A DNA stretch of 64,000 nucleotides, taken from positions 496,001 through 560,000 of the forward strand of contig CAWBCO010000003.1 in assembly GCA_963787415.1 (NCBI GenBank). The letters run 5' to 3'. The stretch is from CAVUWL01 sp963787415. GTDB lineage: Bacteria; Actinomycetota; Thermoleophilia; Solirubrobacterales; 70-9. A program made the translations under genes and the position numbers. The notes under the pieces were generated by a model. That model was not told where the DNA came from. It saw nothing but the letters and a program-made list of their open reading frames with translations, and did not search any database. Below are positions 38,906-47,027 of this stretch, one piece after another (within the stretch, counting starts at the first letter, position 1; the number at the start of each line of letters is the position of its first letter).

Positions 38906-39886
38906 TTGGGAAGGTGCGGAAAAGAGCACCGAGCCGAGGAATCTCACCCTCCAGAGACCGCGCCGGCTGAGGTGGACGCGACCCGGATCGATGCGACCCG
39001 CCTTGCCAGACGTCGCAGCCGAGCGATGCGCAGTGGGGCCGGCGACGGCATCCGGTTCTTCGATCTGCCCGACTGCCTGGTCCGCACTCGCGTCCTCGCC
39101 AGGCATCCGCTCGCGCGGCCGACGATCGCGATCTACCCGGATGCGCCGGGCGCGATCGAGCATTATGAGCGACTGTTCGACCTGCTTTCCCCAAGCGTCA
39201 ATGTCGTCTGCATCGAGGCGGTCGGCTCAGGGTTCTCCTTCCCGAAGCCGGGATATGACTTCACCCTCGAGCGGGGTACGGCCGCGATGCGGTCGGTCCT
39301 CGAGCGTATGGGCCTCGGCCCCTACGTGCTTATCGCGCCGTGCGGAGGGGCCTATGGCGCGATCCGGAGCGCCGGCACGGACGTCGATTTGATCAGCGGG
39401 CTGGCGATCCTGCAGGCTCCGTCCTGGGCGGAGGAGAGACGCTGGATCAGCCGCATCGATCCGGGCGGCCTGATCTCCCGGCCGCTGCTCGGCCAGGCGA
39501 TTTGCGCCACCGTCCCCGGCAGGCTCTCCGACCGCTGGTTTCGGGCGGCGCTCGGACCGGAGGCTGAGATCGATGCGATTCAGGTGACCAGTCGCAGGGT
39601 CCTGCGAAGCGGCGGCTGTTTTTGCCTGGCGTCGACAATTCAGGCGAATCGCAATGCCGAGATCGAGCTGGACGCAATCAACCAGCCGACCCTGATCGTC
39701 TGGGGCACGCAGGACCGCACACACCGCCACACCGATAAGCGTTCGACCCTGACATACGCACCGCACGCCCGCTACGTCGAATTCGAGGATGCAGGGCACT
39801 GCCCCGATCTCGAGCGAAGCGAGCGGTTCAGCCGGCTGGCCCTGGAGCTGGTCGAGGCCGCCGGGGAGCCGACGGCTCCCCGCTGA
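38906..39886 (+). CDS. Alpha/beta-hydrolase-fold protein with Cys in nucleophile elbow
   Basis: Up to 326 residues; TTG 38906, GTG 38972 or ATG 39026 could be the start, the latter two being more natural. The fold is indicated by 'VNVVCIEAVGSGFSFPKPGYDFTLERG', the elbow 'YVLIAPCGGAYGAI', 'INQPTLIVWGTQDRTH' (acid loop) and 'EFEDAGHCPDLERSERF' with the catalytic His. The usual G-x-S-x-G is A-P-C-G-G, so Cys takes the place of Ser. It could be a Cys-dependent hydrolase (as in dienelactone hydrolase), or have another role. Directly behind the enoyl-CoA hydratase gene, so likely co-expressed. Confidence 0.75.
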   Translation: MGRCGKEHRAEESHPPETAPAEVDATRIDATRLARRRSRAMRSGAGDGIRFFDLPDCLVRTRVLARHPLARPTIAIYPDAPGAIEHYERLFDLLSPSVNVVCIEAVGSGFSFPKPGYDFTLERGTAAMRSVLERMGLGPYVLIAPCGGAYGAIRSAGTDVDLISGLAILQAPSWAEERRWISRIDPGGLISRPLLGQAICATVPGRLSDRWFRAALGPEAEIDAIQVTSRRVLRSGGCFCLASTIQANRNAEIELDAINQPTLIVWGTQDRTHRHTDKRSTLTYAPHARYVEFEDAGHCPDLERSERFSRLALELVEAAGEPTAPR

Positions 39887-40250
39887 AGTCGATCAGGCGC
39901 GATCGGCTTGAGCAAGCAGATGGCTTCAAGGGCGGAAAATCCAGGATCTATGAGGGCTCCGGTGGCGAGTTTGGCGGCGACAGCTGGGTTCGATTTCTGA
40001 GAGGCGACTGCGGGGCCACTGACAACTGCCTGGGATCGGGCGAGAACTGCTTTCAAACGGTGCTGGTGCTTACCAGTTGGCGCGGTGGAGACGGATTGTT
40101 GGGAGACTGCGCTTGGTTTGACCAAAGAGCCCTTTGGCCTTGATCAGGTCGTGGACAATCTGTCCAACAAAGCGGGCTCAGGCCCAAAGGCAAGCCCAGA
40201 CCGCGCCTCTGGCCTCAAGCTGAGCCGACCGCGCTAGTCTCGCTGTCTTG
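39887..40250. other. Gap without a supported gene
   Basis: A plus-strand frame without a normal start reads through 'GSGGEFGGDSWVRFLRGDCGA' and an overlapping minus-strand frame (39772-40125) is also open, but neither shows a recognised family. No hairpin or repeat stands out. It may hold decayed coding sequence. Confidence 0.35.
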
Positions 40251-41459
40251 ATGGAGGAGTACGACGCGATCGTTGTCGGCGCGCGGTGTGCGGGGGCGAC
40301 GCTGGCCAATGCGCTCGTCGATAGGGATTGGAAGGTGGTCATGGTGGACCGTCAAACGTTCCCAAGTACCACCCTCTCGACCCACCTGATCTATCCCAAC
40401 ACACTGGCGCGCCTCGATCAGCTCGGAGTACTGGACACACTGCGCTCCAAGCACGAGCTCGCCTTTGTCAAGCACCGCTTCCTCGGTCTGGGACACGAAA
40501 TCGCCGGCAGCTACACGGCGGTCGACGGCTTCGATCTGGGCCTCGCTCCGCGCCGCATCGCGCTCGATCAAGCCGGGGTAGATACCGCCCTCGTGAAGGG
40601 AGTCAAGGGACTGTTTGGCAGCCGCGTTGTGGATGTAATCGGCGCCGGTACGGAGGAGGATCCGGTTCGCGGTGTCTCGCTTGACAGCGGCCGACAGCTT
40701 TATGCGCCCTGGGTATTTGGGGCAGATGGGCGAGGCTCTGTAATCGCGAGTCGCCTCGGGATTGAGAAGGAGCGGGTGCGGCGCGGTGAGTTGGCATTTG
40801 CCTATGCCTACTGGAGCGGCATCCCGGCCGAGGCGAGTCAGGGCTACGGGACGCTGCAGGTCAACCTCGATGAGATGCTCTATCACGGTCCGGTCGAGGA
40901 TGGCCTCTATCTCCTGATCGCCAACGGGCCGCCCGAGCTGGCGCAGGGAACCAAGCAGGAGCGCGAGGAGAACTACCTTCGGGCTCTGCGGCGGTTCCCT
41001 GAGAGCTTTGATTCCGCGCTGCTGGATGAGGCTGAGATGGTCACAGCAGTCACCGTCGCCCCGGAGTCGCTGATGCGGGGCTTCTACCGCAAGCCAACCG
41101 GTCCCGGCTGGGCGCTGCTTGGCGATGCGTCTCACTTCAAGCACCCAGGAACCGCACAGGGGATCGGCGATGCCGTGGAGCAGGCTATCTACGTCGCCGA
41201 GGCGCTCTCGGGCAGCGAGTCCAACCTGGCCGAGTATGAGGACTGGCGCGATCTTCGCTCCGCCGAGCATTATGAGTGGTCCTTTTCCTGGGGCCACTTT
41301 CCCCGGGAGGAGACCGCCGAGCCAATCTTTCGCGGCTGGGCAGCTGAGCCCGACGCCGGCCAGGATCTGCGCGACTGCCTTGCTCGCACGATCGAGCCCT
41401 CAGAGCTGATGAGCGGCGAGCGGCTTGAGCGCTGGTTTGCCCAAGAGACGGTCGGTTGA
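40251..41459 (+). CDS. FAD-dependent oxidoreductase (geranylgeranyl-reductase/monooxygenase type)
   Basis: 402 residues from ATG 40251. The N-terminal Rossmann motif is 'YDAIVVGARCAGATLANALVDRDW', a second FAD motif is 'VFGADGRGSVIASRLGI', and the third is 'GWALLGDASHFKHPGTAQGIGDAVEQA'. This is the layout of p-hydroxybenzoate-hydroxylase-like monooxygenases and geranylgeranyl reductases. Substrate is not known. It overlaps the following Ddn-like F420 protein by 4 nt (TTGA), suggesting that the two flavin/deazaflavin enzymes work together. Confidence 0.85.
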   Translation: MEEYDAIVVGARCAGATLANALVDRDWKVVMVDRQTFPSTTLSTHLIYPNTLARLDQLGVLDTLRSKHELAFVKHRFLGLGHEIAGSYTAVDGFDLGLAPRRIALDQAGVDTALVKGVKGLFGSRVVDVIGAGTEEDPVRGVSLDSGRQLYAPWVFGADGRGSVIASRLGIEKERVRRGELAFAYAYWSGIPAEASQGYGTLQVNLDEMLYHGPVEDGLYLLIANGPPELAQGTKQEREENYLRALRRFPESFDSALLDEAEMVTAVTVAPESLMRGFYRKPTGPGWALLGDASHFKHPGTAQGIGDAVEQAIYVAEALSGSESNLAEYEDWRDLRSAEHYEWSFSWGHFPREETAEPIFRGWAAEPDAGQDLRDCLARTIEPSELMSGERLERWFAQETVG

Positions 41460-41824
41460 GCGCTCAGCCGGCGCCAGCCGGCCACACCCCGTTTGCTGTC
41501 TGGAACCGCAGCGGAAACCGAGTAGTCGCAGCGCTGCTTCGCTCGCCGCTGCACCTCCTCCTCAGCCGCCGATTGACCCTGATAACCGTATCTGGGCGGC
41601 GGAGCGGTGTCGAGCACACGCTCCCGGTCGCCTACAAACAGGACGGCGGGCGCTTAGCGATCCCCGTGATGTGGCCAGAGCGCAAGCTCTGGTGGCGCAA
41701 CCTGCGCGAGGGAGCGCCGGTGCGGTTGCAGCTGCGGGGAGAGGAGCGGAGTGGATCGGCACGGGTAAGGGTCGAGGACTCCGACAATGTCAGCGTCGAG
41801 GTAGTGCTCGATCCACCGACGTAG
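41456..41824 (+). CDS. Ddn-like F420(H2)-dependent quinone/nitroreductase family protein
   Basis: 122 residues from TTG 41456, which overlaps the preceding stop codon. The split beta-barrel family (Ddn/DUF385) is shown by 'LLLSRRLTLITVSGRRSGVEHTLPVAY' and 'RLAIPVMWPERKLWWRNLREGAPVRLQLRGEE'. Members bind F420H2 and reduce quinones or nitro compounds; some lack F420 binding. Together with the F420 synthesis genes at 5-13 kb it shows that the cofactor is used. The N-terminal extension is short, so no membrane anchor is apparent. Confidence 0.82.
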   Translation: MSAQPAPAGHTPFAVWNRSGNRVVAALLRSPLHLLLSRRLTLITVSGRRSGVEHTLPVAYKQDGGRLAIPVMWPERKLWWRNLREGAPVRLQLRGEERSGSARVRVEDSDNVSVEVVLDPPT

Positions 41825-42020
41825 CTGATCGCGCCCCGAGCTCGGGAGGATGCTGCGCGACGCAGCTGGGGGGAGAGGACGAGCAGCCGCCTCGGCTCTA
41901 ATGCTGAGGTGCAGTGCCTTTTTTCCGCCAAGGGAACTCTGCATGTTTCGTTTGGACCTTCCCCAGAGCGGCGGATGGACCTCGGTTGGTCGGTCACCTG
42001 AGGAGGGAGAGCATGGACCT

Positions 42021-42905
42021 CTAACGGATGCTGGCGCTGAGCACGATGACACCAAGGCAGGCAAGTGCCGCGCCCATCAGCTGGATCGTCGATGGTCGTT
42101 CTCGGAGCACCAGCGCGCCGAGTGCGATCGTCATCACCGGATAAAGCGAAGAGAGCACGGCGACGATGCTGAGGGCGCCGGCGCGCGTTGCGCTTGCGTA
42201 GGCGGTGTCGGCCGCGACGTCACAGATCCCTACCGCGGCGAGGATCGCGCCGCTGCGGAGCGGCAGGCGGGGGCGCTTGCCCGCCCGAGCAAAAAAGGCC
42301 CGGCCGGGCCGGGTTAGCGCGTAGGCGCCCAGCAAGGGGGCGGCGATGATGATCCCGCCGAGCCGGATTGCGCCGATGGTCCACCAGACATTGGCCTTGC
42401 TGGAGGCGTCGATCAGGAGCAAGATTGCACCGGCGCCGACGGCGGCGCCCGCAGCCAGCGCGGCCGTGCCCAGCGCCTCGTGCGCCCGTCCACCATCTGG
42501 AGCCCAGGAGGCGGCGATCGAGCCGGCCAGCGCGATCGCGAGGCCGACTGCGATCGCGAGGTCGACCTCGTCGCCGCCGGCGATCCCGACGATGACCGGC
42601 AGGGCAGCACCGAGCGCCGCAATCGGGGCCATCACGACCACCGGGCCCCGTCGCAGCGCGGCGTAGATCAGGCCGAGCTCGGCAACCGCGATCAATCCTG
42701 CAGCAAGGCCGTAAAGCAAGCGGCCGTCATCGGGCACAGGGGCCCCGCGCAGCGCCAGAAGCGGCGCGAAGAAAAGCAGGCCCGCGAGCTGTGAACCGGC
42801 CAGGACGACCGGAAGTGGGGCCTTGCGGGACGCGAACCCCCCGAGGAAGTCCGAGGCTCCCCAGGAGAGGCTGGCGAGGAGGGCGAGAAGCAGGCCGCCG
42901 GTCAT
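42021..42905 (-). CDS. EamA/DMT-superfamily transporter
   Basis: 294 residues from ATG 42905 (the longer frame to 42950 would cross the divergent control region). Ten hydrophobic helices in two repeats of five, the first beginning 'GLLLALLASLSWGASDFLGGFASRKAPLPVVL' and the second 'LGTAALAAGAAVGAGAILLLIDASSKANVWW'. This is the EamA drug/metabolite exporter layout. Its substrate is unknown. It is divergent from the CGNR zinc-finger gene with a strong palindrome between, a pairing that suggests that the CGNR protein controls it. Confidence 0.88.
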   Translation of the reverse strand: MTGGLLLALLASLSWGASDFLGGFASRKAPLPVVLAGSQLAGLLFFAPLLALRGAPVPDDGRLLYGLAAGLIAVAELGLIYAALRRGPVVVMAPIAALGAALPVIVGIAGGDEVDLAIAVGLAIALAGSIAASWAPDGGRAHEALGTAALAAGAAVGAGAILLLIDASSKANVWWTIGAIRLGGIIIAAPLLGAYALTRPGRAFFARAGKRPRLPLRSGAILAAVGICDVAADTAYASATRAGALSIVAVLSSLYPVMTIALGALVLRERPSTIQLMGAALACLGVIVLSASIR

Positions 42906-42940
42906 GCTTGCACCGATAAACACCGTTTCATTGGTGCAGC

Positions 42941-42968
42941 GTACCAGCAAAGCATGTTTTGCTGGTAC
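42941..42968. promoter_or_regulatory. Palindromic operator between EamA and CGNR genes
   Basis: GTACCAGCAAA (42941-42951) and TTTGCTGGTAC (42958-42968) are perfect 11-bp inverted arms around six bases. The right arm overlaps a good -10 box TACAAT (42966-42971) that lies only 6 bp before the CGNR start codon, so the mRNA would be nearly leaderless. A second, smaller pair TGCACC/GGTGCA lies to the left. Likely binding site for the CGNR regulator itself. Confidence 0.7.
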
Positions 42969-42977
42969 AATCGCTAG

Positions 42978-43550
42978 ATGGATGTCGCCGAGCTGGAGCT
43001 CAATTCGGGGAACCTTGCCCTCGACTTCGCCAACACCGTCGAGGACCGGCTAAATGAGCGCCCCGAAGACCTCCTCAGGACCCCAGCGGACCTCGCCGAG
43101 TGGGGGGCCATGGCCGGGCTGCTCGAGGAAGCGCAAGAGCCAATCCGCGGTGGCGTCGAGCTTGGCAAGGCGCTTGAGTTGCGTGAGCACCTGACCGCTC
43201 TGCTCGATCAGAAACTGGACGGGCATGCCTTTAGTCCCCGCGATCTCGCGGCCCTGGCCGTCATTGAGGCCGATGCCGATCTGGCCGGCATCCTCGAGCA
43301 AGGCGAAGACGGGCTCCTGATTCGGCGCTGGGACCCAGGCTCGCTGGCCACCGTGCGCCACATGGTGGCCAGCGTTGCGGTCAAGCTGCTCTCGAGCCCC
43401 GCCGCGGATCGGATCGGTCGCTGCGCGGGCGCCGGTTGCGGATGGTTCTTCCTCGACGCGACCAAGCGTGGCAACCGGCGCTGGTGCTCAATGCGCGACT
43501 GCGGCCAGATCGCCAAGTCGGAGAATCGGCGCGCCCGCCGATCAGGCTGA
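42978..43550 (+). CDS. CGNR zinc-finger regulator (ABATE domain)
   Basis: 190 residues. The N-terminal ABATE-type domain starts 'NSGNLALDFANTVEDRLNERPEDLLRTPADLAEW'. The C-terminal CGNR zinc finger has 'GRCAGAGCGWFFLDATKRGNRRWCSMRDCG', with four Cys ligands and the G-N-R-R-W-C-S-M core. Such proteins are thought to be stress- or ligand-responsive transcription regulators. No ribosome binding site precedes the ATG, and the -10 box is only 6 bp upstream. The divergent EamA exporter is its probable target. Confidence 0.88.
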   Translation: MDVAELELNSGNLALDFANTVEDRLNERPEDLLRTPADLAEWGAMAGLLEEAQEPIRGGVELGKALELREHLTALLDQKLDGHAFSPRDLAALAVIEADADLAGILEQGEDGLLIRRWDPGSLATVRHMVASVAVKLLSSPAADRIGRCAGAGCGWFFLDATKRGNRRWCSMRDCGQIAKSENRRARRSG

Positions 43551-43837
43551 GGTCCTCAATCGTCGATTGCTGGTCGGGGCTGCGCTCCTGGCTGGCAGTC
43601 ATGCTCTCTCAAAGCCGACCGAGCAGGCGAGGGTGATCTAGCGGTTACGCTAGTCGTGCGCGCGAGCTCGGCAGGCTGATTCGCGCCGAGGATCACCTCA
43701 GCGAGGCGCTGATATCGGGCGATGCCGACACCAACCTCCTCGTTGTGATCGGAACCGAAAAAAGAGGGCGGGGCAGGGTGCAGCACGTAGTAATCCCCGC
43801 CGGGCGCTTTGGCGAAGCACTCTGCAGAGGTGCTCGC
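43551..43837. other. Gap with two weak overlapping frames
   Basis: Both strands carry protein-like stretches (plus: 'DHLSEALISGDADTNLLVVIG'; minus: 'GDYYVLHPAPPSFFGSDHN'), neither with a good start. This may be the remnant of a gene. No recognised family. Confidence 0.3.
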
Positions 43838-44866
43838 CTACCTACGCCCGATCACAACCTGCTCGGGACGAGCTCGCACCGGTGCGACGTAGGGATTACC
43901 GCGGAAGCGGACCTCGACCCGCAGGCCGACCCGGTTGCCTCTCCTCAAGCGACGGGGCAGATGCCGCAGCCTGGTCTGGCTGATGAAGGTGCAGTCGGGC
44001 TGTAGTGGCACGAGCTTGACTGCGACCGGGTGGCGGTGGCGCAGATAGGCAACCGAGACCGATCCCGTGCACCTCACCGAAGAGAGCAGCGTGGAGGCGC
44101 CACTCAGCCGCCCGCTGGTTTTAAAGAGAAAGGGACGCTGGGGCTCGCGGTGGGGCAGGGTCTTCGCGTGCAGCTGAGCGATCCGTCGGCGCAGGGGCAA
44201 GGTGACGAACGTCGCATCGCCGCCGTAGGAGCTGATTCCTCCGTGCAGGGCGACGATCCGGTAGTGAAACGCGGTGCCCGGCGCCAGGCCCGAGAGCTGC
44301 TCAGAGACAGTCATCGGCCCCTCTCCGGCGGGCAGCGTTGAGCCAAACGTCTCGCTCCCATAGGCGCTGGTGAGCCCGTACTGGAACATGTAGGTAGTCG
44401 CCTCGCCGTTGGGGTCGATCACGCCGCTCACCGTCGCGGTCCGCAGGCCGACCTGGGTGACCGCCCCAGTGGTGGCTCCGGGGGGTGCGTGTCCCTTCGT
44501 CTTGAACGCCCGATCGACGCCGCTGGCCGCGCCGGAGCCGTTTGACGCGATGAGGCGGTAGTGGTAAACGCTGCCGGGGAGCAGGCCGCTGATTTTCGCT
44601 TCGACCGAGTTGGCTGTGCTGCCGCCGCCGGCGGATCGGAGCGGGCTGGCGGCTCCGTAACTTGTGGTGAGCCCCCATTCGAAGCTGTAGTGGGTCGGGG
44701 ATCCGTTCGGGTTGACTGTCCCATGAAGGACGGCCGATGCAGGAGTGACAGAGGTCGGGCGACCGGTGATTAGGGTCGGCGAGGAAGCTGCCTCGGCAAC
44801 CCCGCCCGGCGCCACGACCGTCGCAGAAAGGAGCACGGCGAGCAGTAGCTTCGCGTTAGAGTTCAT
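43838..44866 (-). CDS. Secreted protein with two FnIII-like repeats
   Basis: 342 residues from ATG 44866, with GGGAGG just upstream; the frame beyond it is not protein-like. Signal peptide 'KLLLAVLLSATVVAPGGVAEA'. Two ~95-residue repeats follow: 'PTSVTPASAVLHGTVNPNGSPTHYSFEWGLTTSYG' and 'VGLRTATVSGVIDPNGEATTYMFQYGLTSAYG', each closing with 'GLxPGxxYHYRxxAxNG'. These are FnIII-like modules common in this bacterial group. The C-terminal third is unusually Arg/His-rich (RLRHLPRRLRRGNRVGLRVEVRFRG), with two Cys. Likely a cell-surface protein of unknown ligand. Confidence 0.8.
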   Translation of the reverse strand: MNSNAKLLLAVLLSATVVAPGGVAEAASSPTLITGRPTSVTPASAVLHGTVNPNGSPTHYSFEWGLTTSYGAASPLRSAGGGSTANSVEAKISGLLPGSVYHYRLIASNGSGAASGVDRAFKTKGHAPPGATTGAVTQVGLRTATVSGVIDPNGEATTYMFQYGLTSAYGSETFGSTLPAGEGPMTVSEQLSGLAPGTAFHYRIVALHGGISSYGGDATFVTLPLRRRIAQLHAKTLPHREPQRPFLFKTSGRLSGASTLLSSVRCTGSVSVAYLRHRHPVAVKLVPLQPDCTFISQTRLRHLPRRLRRGNRVGLRVEVRFRGNPYVAPVRARPEQVVIGRR

Positions 44867-45309
44867 ACCTGCCTCCCAACTCTCCCGGCGCGACTCTTCT
44901 GCACGCCAGTATGGATTACTTACCAACTTTTGAACCAGCCCAAACCTAGAAGTTGCGGTGCCGGCTTGCGAGGCGGTCCCCCGGTGCGGCTCCACCAAAA
45001 ATTGGACGCTGGGTTCCTCGTGCGGTGTCTGCTCCTCCCGGCGATCGCACCGAGATCGAATCGTGCAACTTGGACTCGACTCCAGGGAGACTCGGGGCTC
45101 AGTGCGGAGGAAGGCAGCAGACGAGATGGTTCGAAGGCCCCAGGCTCGCCGCCGGTAAGTGCGTTTTGGAAAGTCGGATTCTTGCCGAATCCTTGATCGC
45201 TCAGGTGCTCCGCCTAAGATGGAGTAAGGGAGGTGCGGCCAGGCCAGGGTCGATCTCCTCGCTGTCGCTGGCTGGTCCAATTCTGGATCCAACACAAGGA
45301 GGGGAGTAG

Positions 45310-45741
45310 ATGAGATCCAACAACTCCTGCGCCGTGGGCCTTGGGATCATCTTGGCCGCGCTGGTCTTCATTCCCGCTGGGGCAAGCGCGGGGAGCGGGC
45401 TGGTCCGACTTCCAGAACCTCGCTGCGGCTCATTTCGTGCTGTCGACGTCAACGAAGAAGGACAGCCGGCCGGCTACACCCATGTCAGGGTCACCAGCAG
45501 CCCACACCTCAGTTGCAAAAAAGCGATGGCGGTGATCGAGAGCTTCTGGAGCCCGACAGAAGAAATCATCGCTCATGAAGGATCGCCCGAAGAACGGATC
45601 GAGTCTGCCGAAACTCTCTACACGATGAAGAACTGGCCGGGCTGGACTTGCCAGGTCCTGATGCCACTGAGATCTCACGGTAACCAGGGAGACTGTTTCC
45701 GGGGCGAAAGGTCCGCCGGCTTTTACTTCGGGAAGGTCTGA
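45310..45741 (+). CDS. Small secreted protein with paired cysteines
   Basis: 143 residues, ATG 45310 preceded by AAGGAGGGG. Signal peptide 'SCAVGLGIILAALVFIPAGASAG'. The mature ~115 residues contain four Cys in 'PRCGSFRAVDVNEEG', 'HLSCKKAM', 'WTCQVLM' and 'GDCFRGE', likely two disulfides. 'YTHVRVTSSPHLSCKKAMAVIESFW' and 'GFYFG' near the end give an alpha/beta pattern. I do not recognise the family with certainty. Exported, function unknown. Confidence 0.78.
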   Translation: MRSNNSCAVGLGIILAALVFIPAGASAGSGLVRLPEPRCGSFRAVDVNEEGQPAGYTHVRVTSSPHLSCKKAMAVIESFWSPTEEIIAHEGSPEERIESAETLYTMKNWPGWTCQVLMPLRSHGNQGDCFRGERSAGFYFGKV

Positions 45742-45835
45742 CCGCGGACTGGGTAGCCGCCCCAAAACGAAGTCTAGGCATGACCCCCGGCTCAGGGCCT
45801 GCCTGTCCTGTTGACCCCAGTAGGGTTGAGTGCTG

Positions 45836-46870
45836 ATGAAGGCGCTGGTCTTGACGGGGACGGGCGGGCCTGAGGTCCTTCAGGTCCAGCAGCGACCTGA
45901 TCCCGCGGTTGGGCCGGGCGAGGTGCGAATCGCGGTCAAGGCCGCCGGCATCAACTTCGCCGACACCTTGGCCCGCGTCGGTCTTTACCCAGACGCCCCC
46001 AAGCGGCCCTGTGTCTTGGGCTATGAGGTGGCGGGCGAGGTCGAGGCGGTGGGGGAGGGGGTGAGCGCGCATGCGGTTGGCGACCGGGTGATGGCTGGAA
46101 CTCGCTTCGGCGGTCAGGCCGAGCTGGTCACCGTTCCCGAGGCCCAGGCCCTGGCGCTGCCCGAGCGGCTCAGTTTTGAGCAGGGGGCGGCGTTCCCGGT
46201 GAACTACGGCACCGCCTATGCCGCGCTGGTGGTGATGGGTGGGATGCAAAAGGGTGACCGCGTCCTGATTCACGCCGCCGGGGGTGGCGTCGGGATCTCG
46301 GCAACCCAGCTCGCACGTAACGCAGGCGTAGAGATCTTCGGCACCGCCTCAGCTTCAAAGCACGACGCGATTCGGGTTCAGGGGGTCAGTCACGCGATCG
46401 ATTACCGCGCGGAGGACTTCGAGGCCGAGGTGATGAGGATCACCGCTGGGGAGGGGGTCGACCTGGTGATCGATGCGCTTGGCCCGACCTCGTTTCGCAA
46501 GGACTACCGTCTGCTGCGCGCAGGCGGACGTCTGGTCATGTACGGGCTATCGGAGAGCTCAAATGCTGGTGCTCGCGATCTTTCGGCCACCCTGTTGAGC
46601 CTCGCGAAGATGCCTCTGGCGACGCTGCCATGGTGGAAGAGCCTCGCCGTGATGAACGAGAACAAAGGGGTCTTCGGCCTCAATATGTTGAAGTGGTGGG
46701 ATCGAGAGGGCAACCTTGATCGAGTTACCCAGCCGCTGATGGCCGACCTGCAGGACGGGCGACTGGAGCCGATCGTTGCGCAGACATTTACGTTCGAGCA
46801 GGCTGGTGAGGCGCACCGGTTCATAGCCGAGCGGCGCAACATCGGCAAGGTGGTGTTGGTTCCCTCCTAG
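45836..46870 (+). CDS. NADPH:quinone oxidoreductase-like MDR protein
   Basis: 344 residues from ATG 45836 (GTG 45830 is an in-frame alternative). Zinc-free medium-chain reductase of the quinone oxidoreductase/VAT-1 type: 'VKAAGINFADTLARVGLYP', 'GYEVAGEVEAVGEGV', 'GAAFPVNYGTAYAALVVMGGMQKGDRVLIHAAGGGVGISATQLA' with the A-x-x-G-x-x-G nucleotide motif, and C-terminal 'QAGEAHRFIAERRNIGKVVLVP'. It lacks the catalytic Cys/His zinc ligands. It should reduce quinones or enones with NADPH in the cytoplasm. Stands alone. Confidence 0.88.
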   Translation: MKALVLTGTGGPEVLQVQQRPDPAVGPGEVRIAVKAAGINFADTLARVGLYPDAPKRPCVLGYEVAGEVEAVGEGVSAHAVGDRVMAGTRFGGQAELVTVPEAQALALPERLSFEQGAAFPVNYGTAYAALVVMGGMQKGDRVLIHAAGGGVGISATQLARNAGVEIFGTASASKHDAIRVQGVSHAIDYRAEDFEAEVMRITAGEGVDLVIDALGPTSFRKDYRLLRAGGRLVMYGLSESSNAGARDLSATLLSLAKMPLATLPWWKSLAVMNENKGVFGLNMLKWWDREGNLDRVTQPLMADLQDGRLEPIVAQTFTFEQAGEAHRFIAERRNIGKVVLVPS

Positions 46871-47027
46871 CGTCTCTTCGGCCTTCGAGAGCTCCCCGAC
46901 CCGAGCAGATCTCGGTAAGCTCGCTGCGCACTTCTAGCAGGTAGCAGGTACAGAGAATCCAGAGGCGCTTAGCCATGCCAAAACGCAGCGAGCAGTCAGC
47001 CAACAAAGATCGATCTTCACCCGCACC

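Noticed and set aside
40215..41297. 360-codon minus-strand frame opposite the FAD oxidoreductase
   Set aside because: No motifs, and the sense strand has three FAD motifs. Long antisense frames are expected at this GC content.
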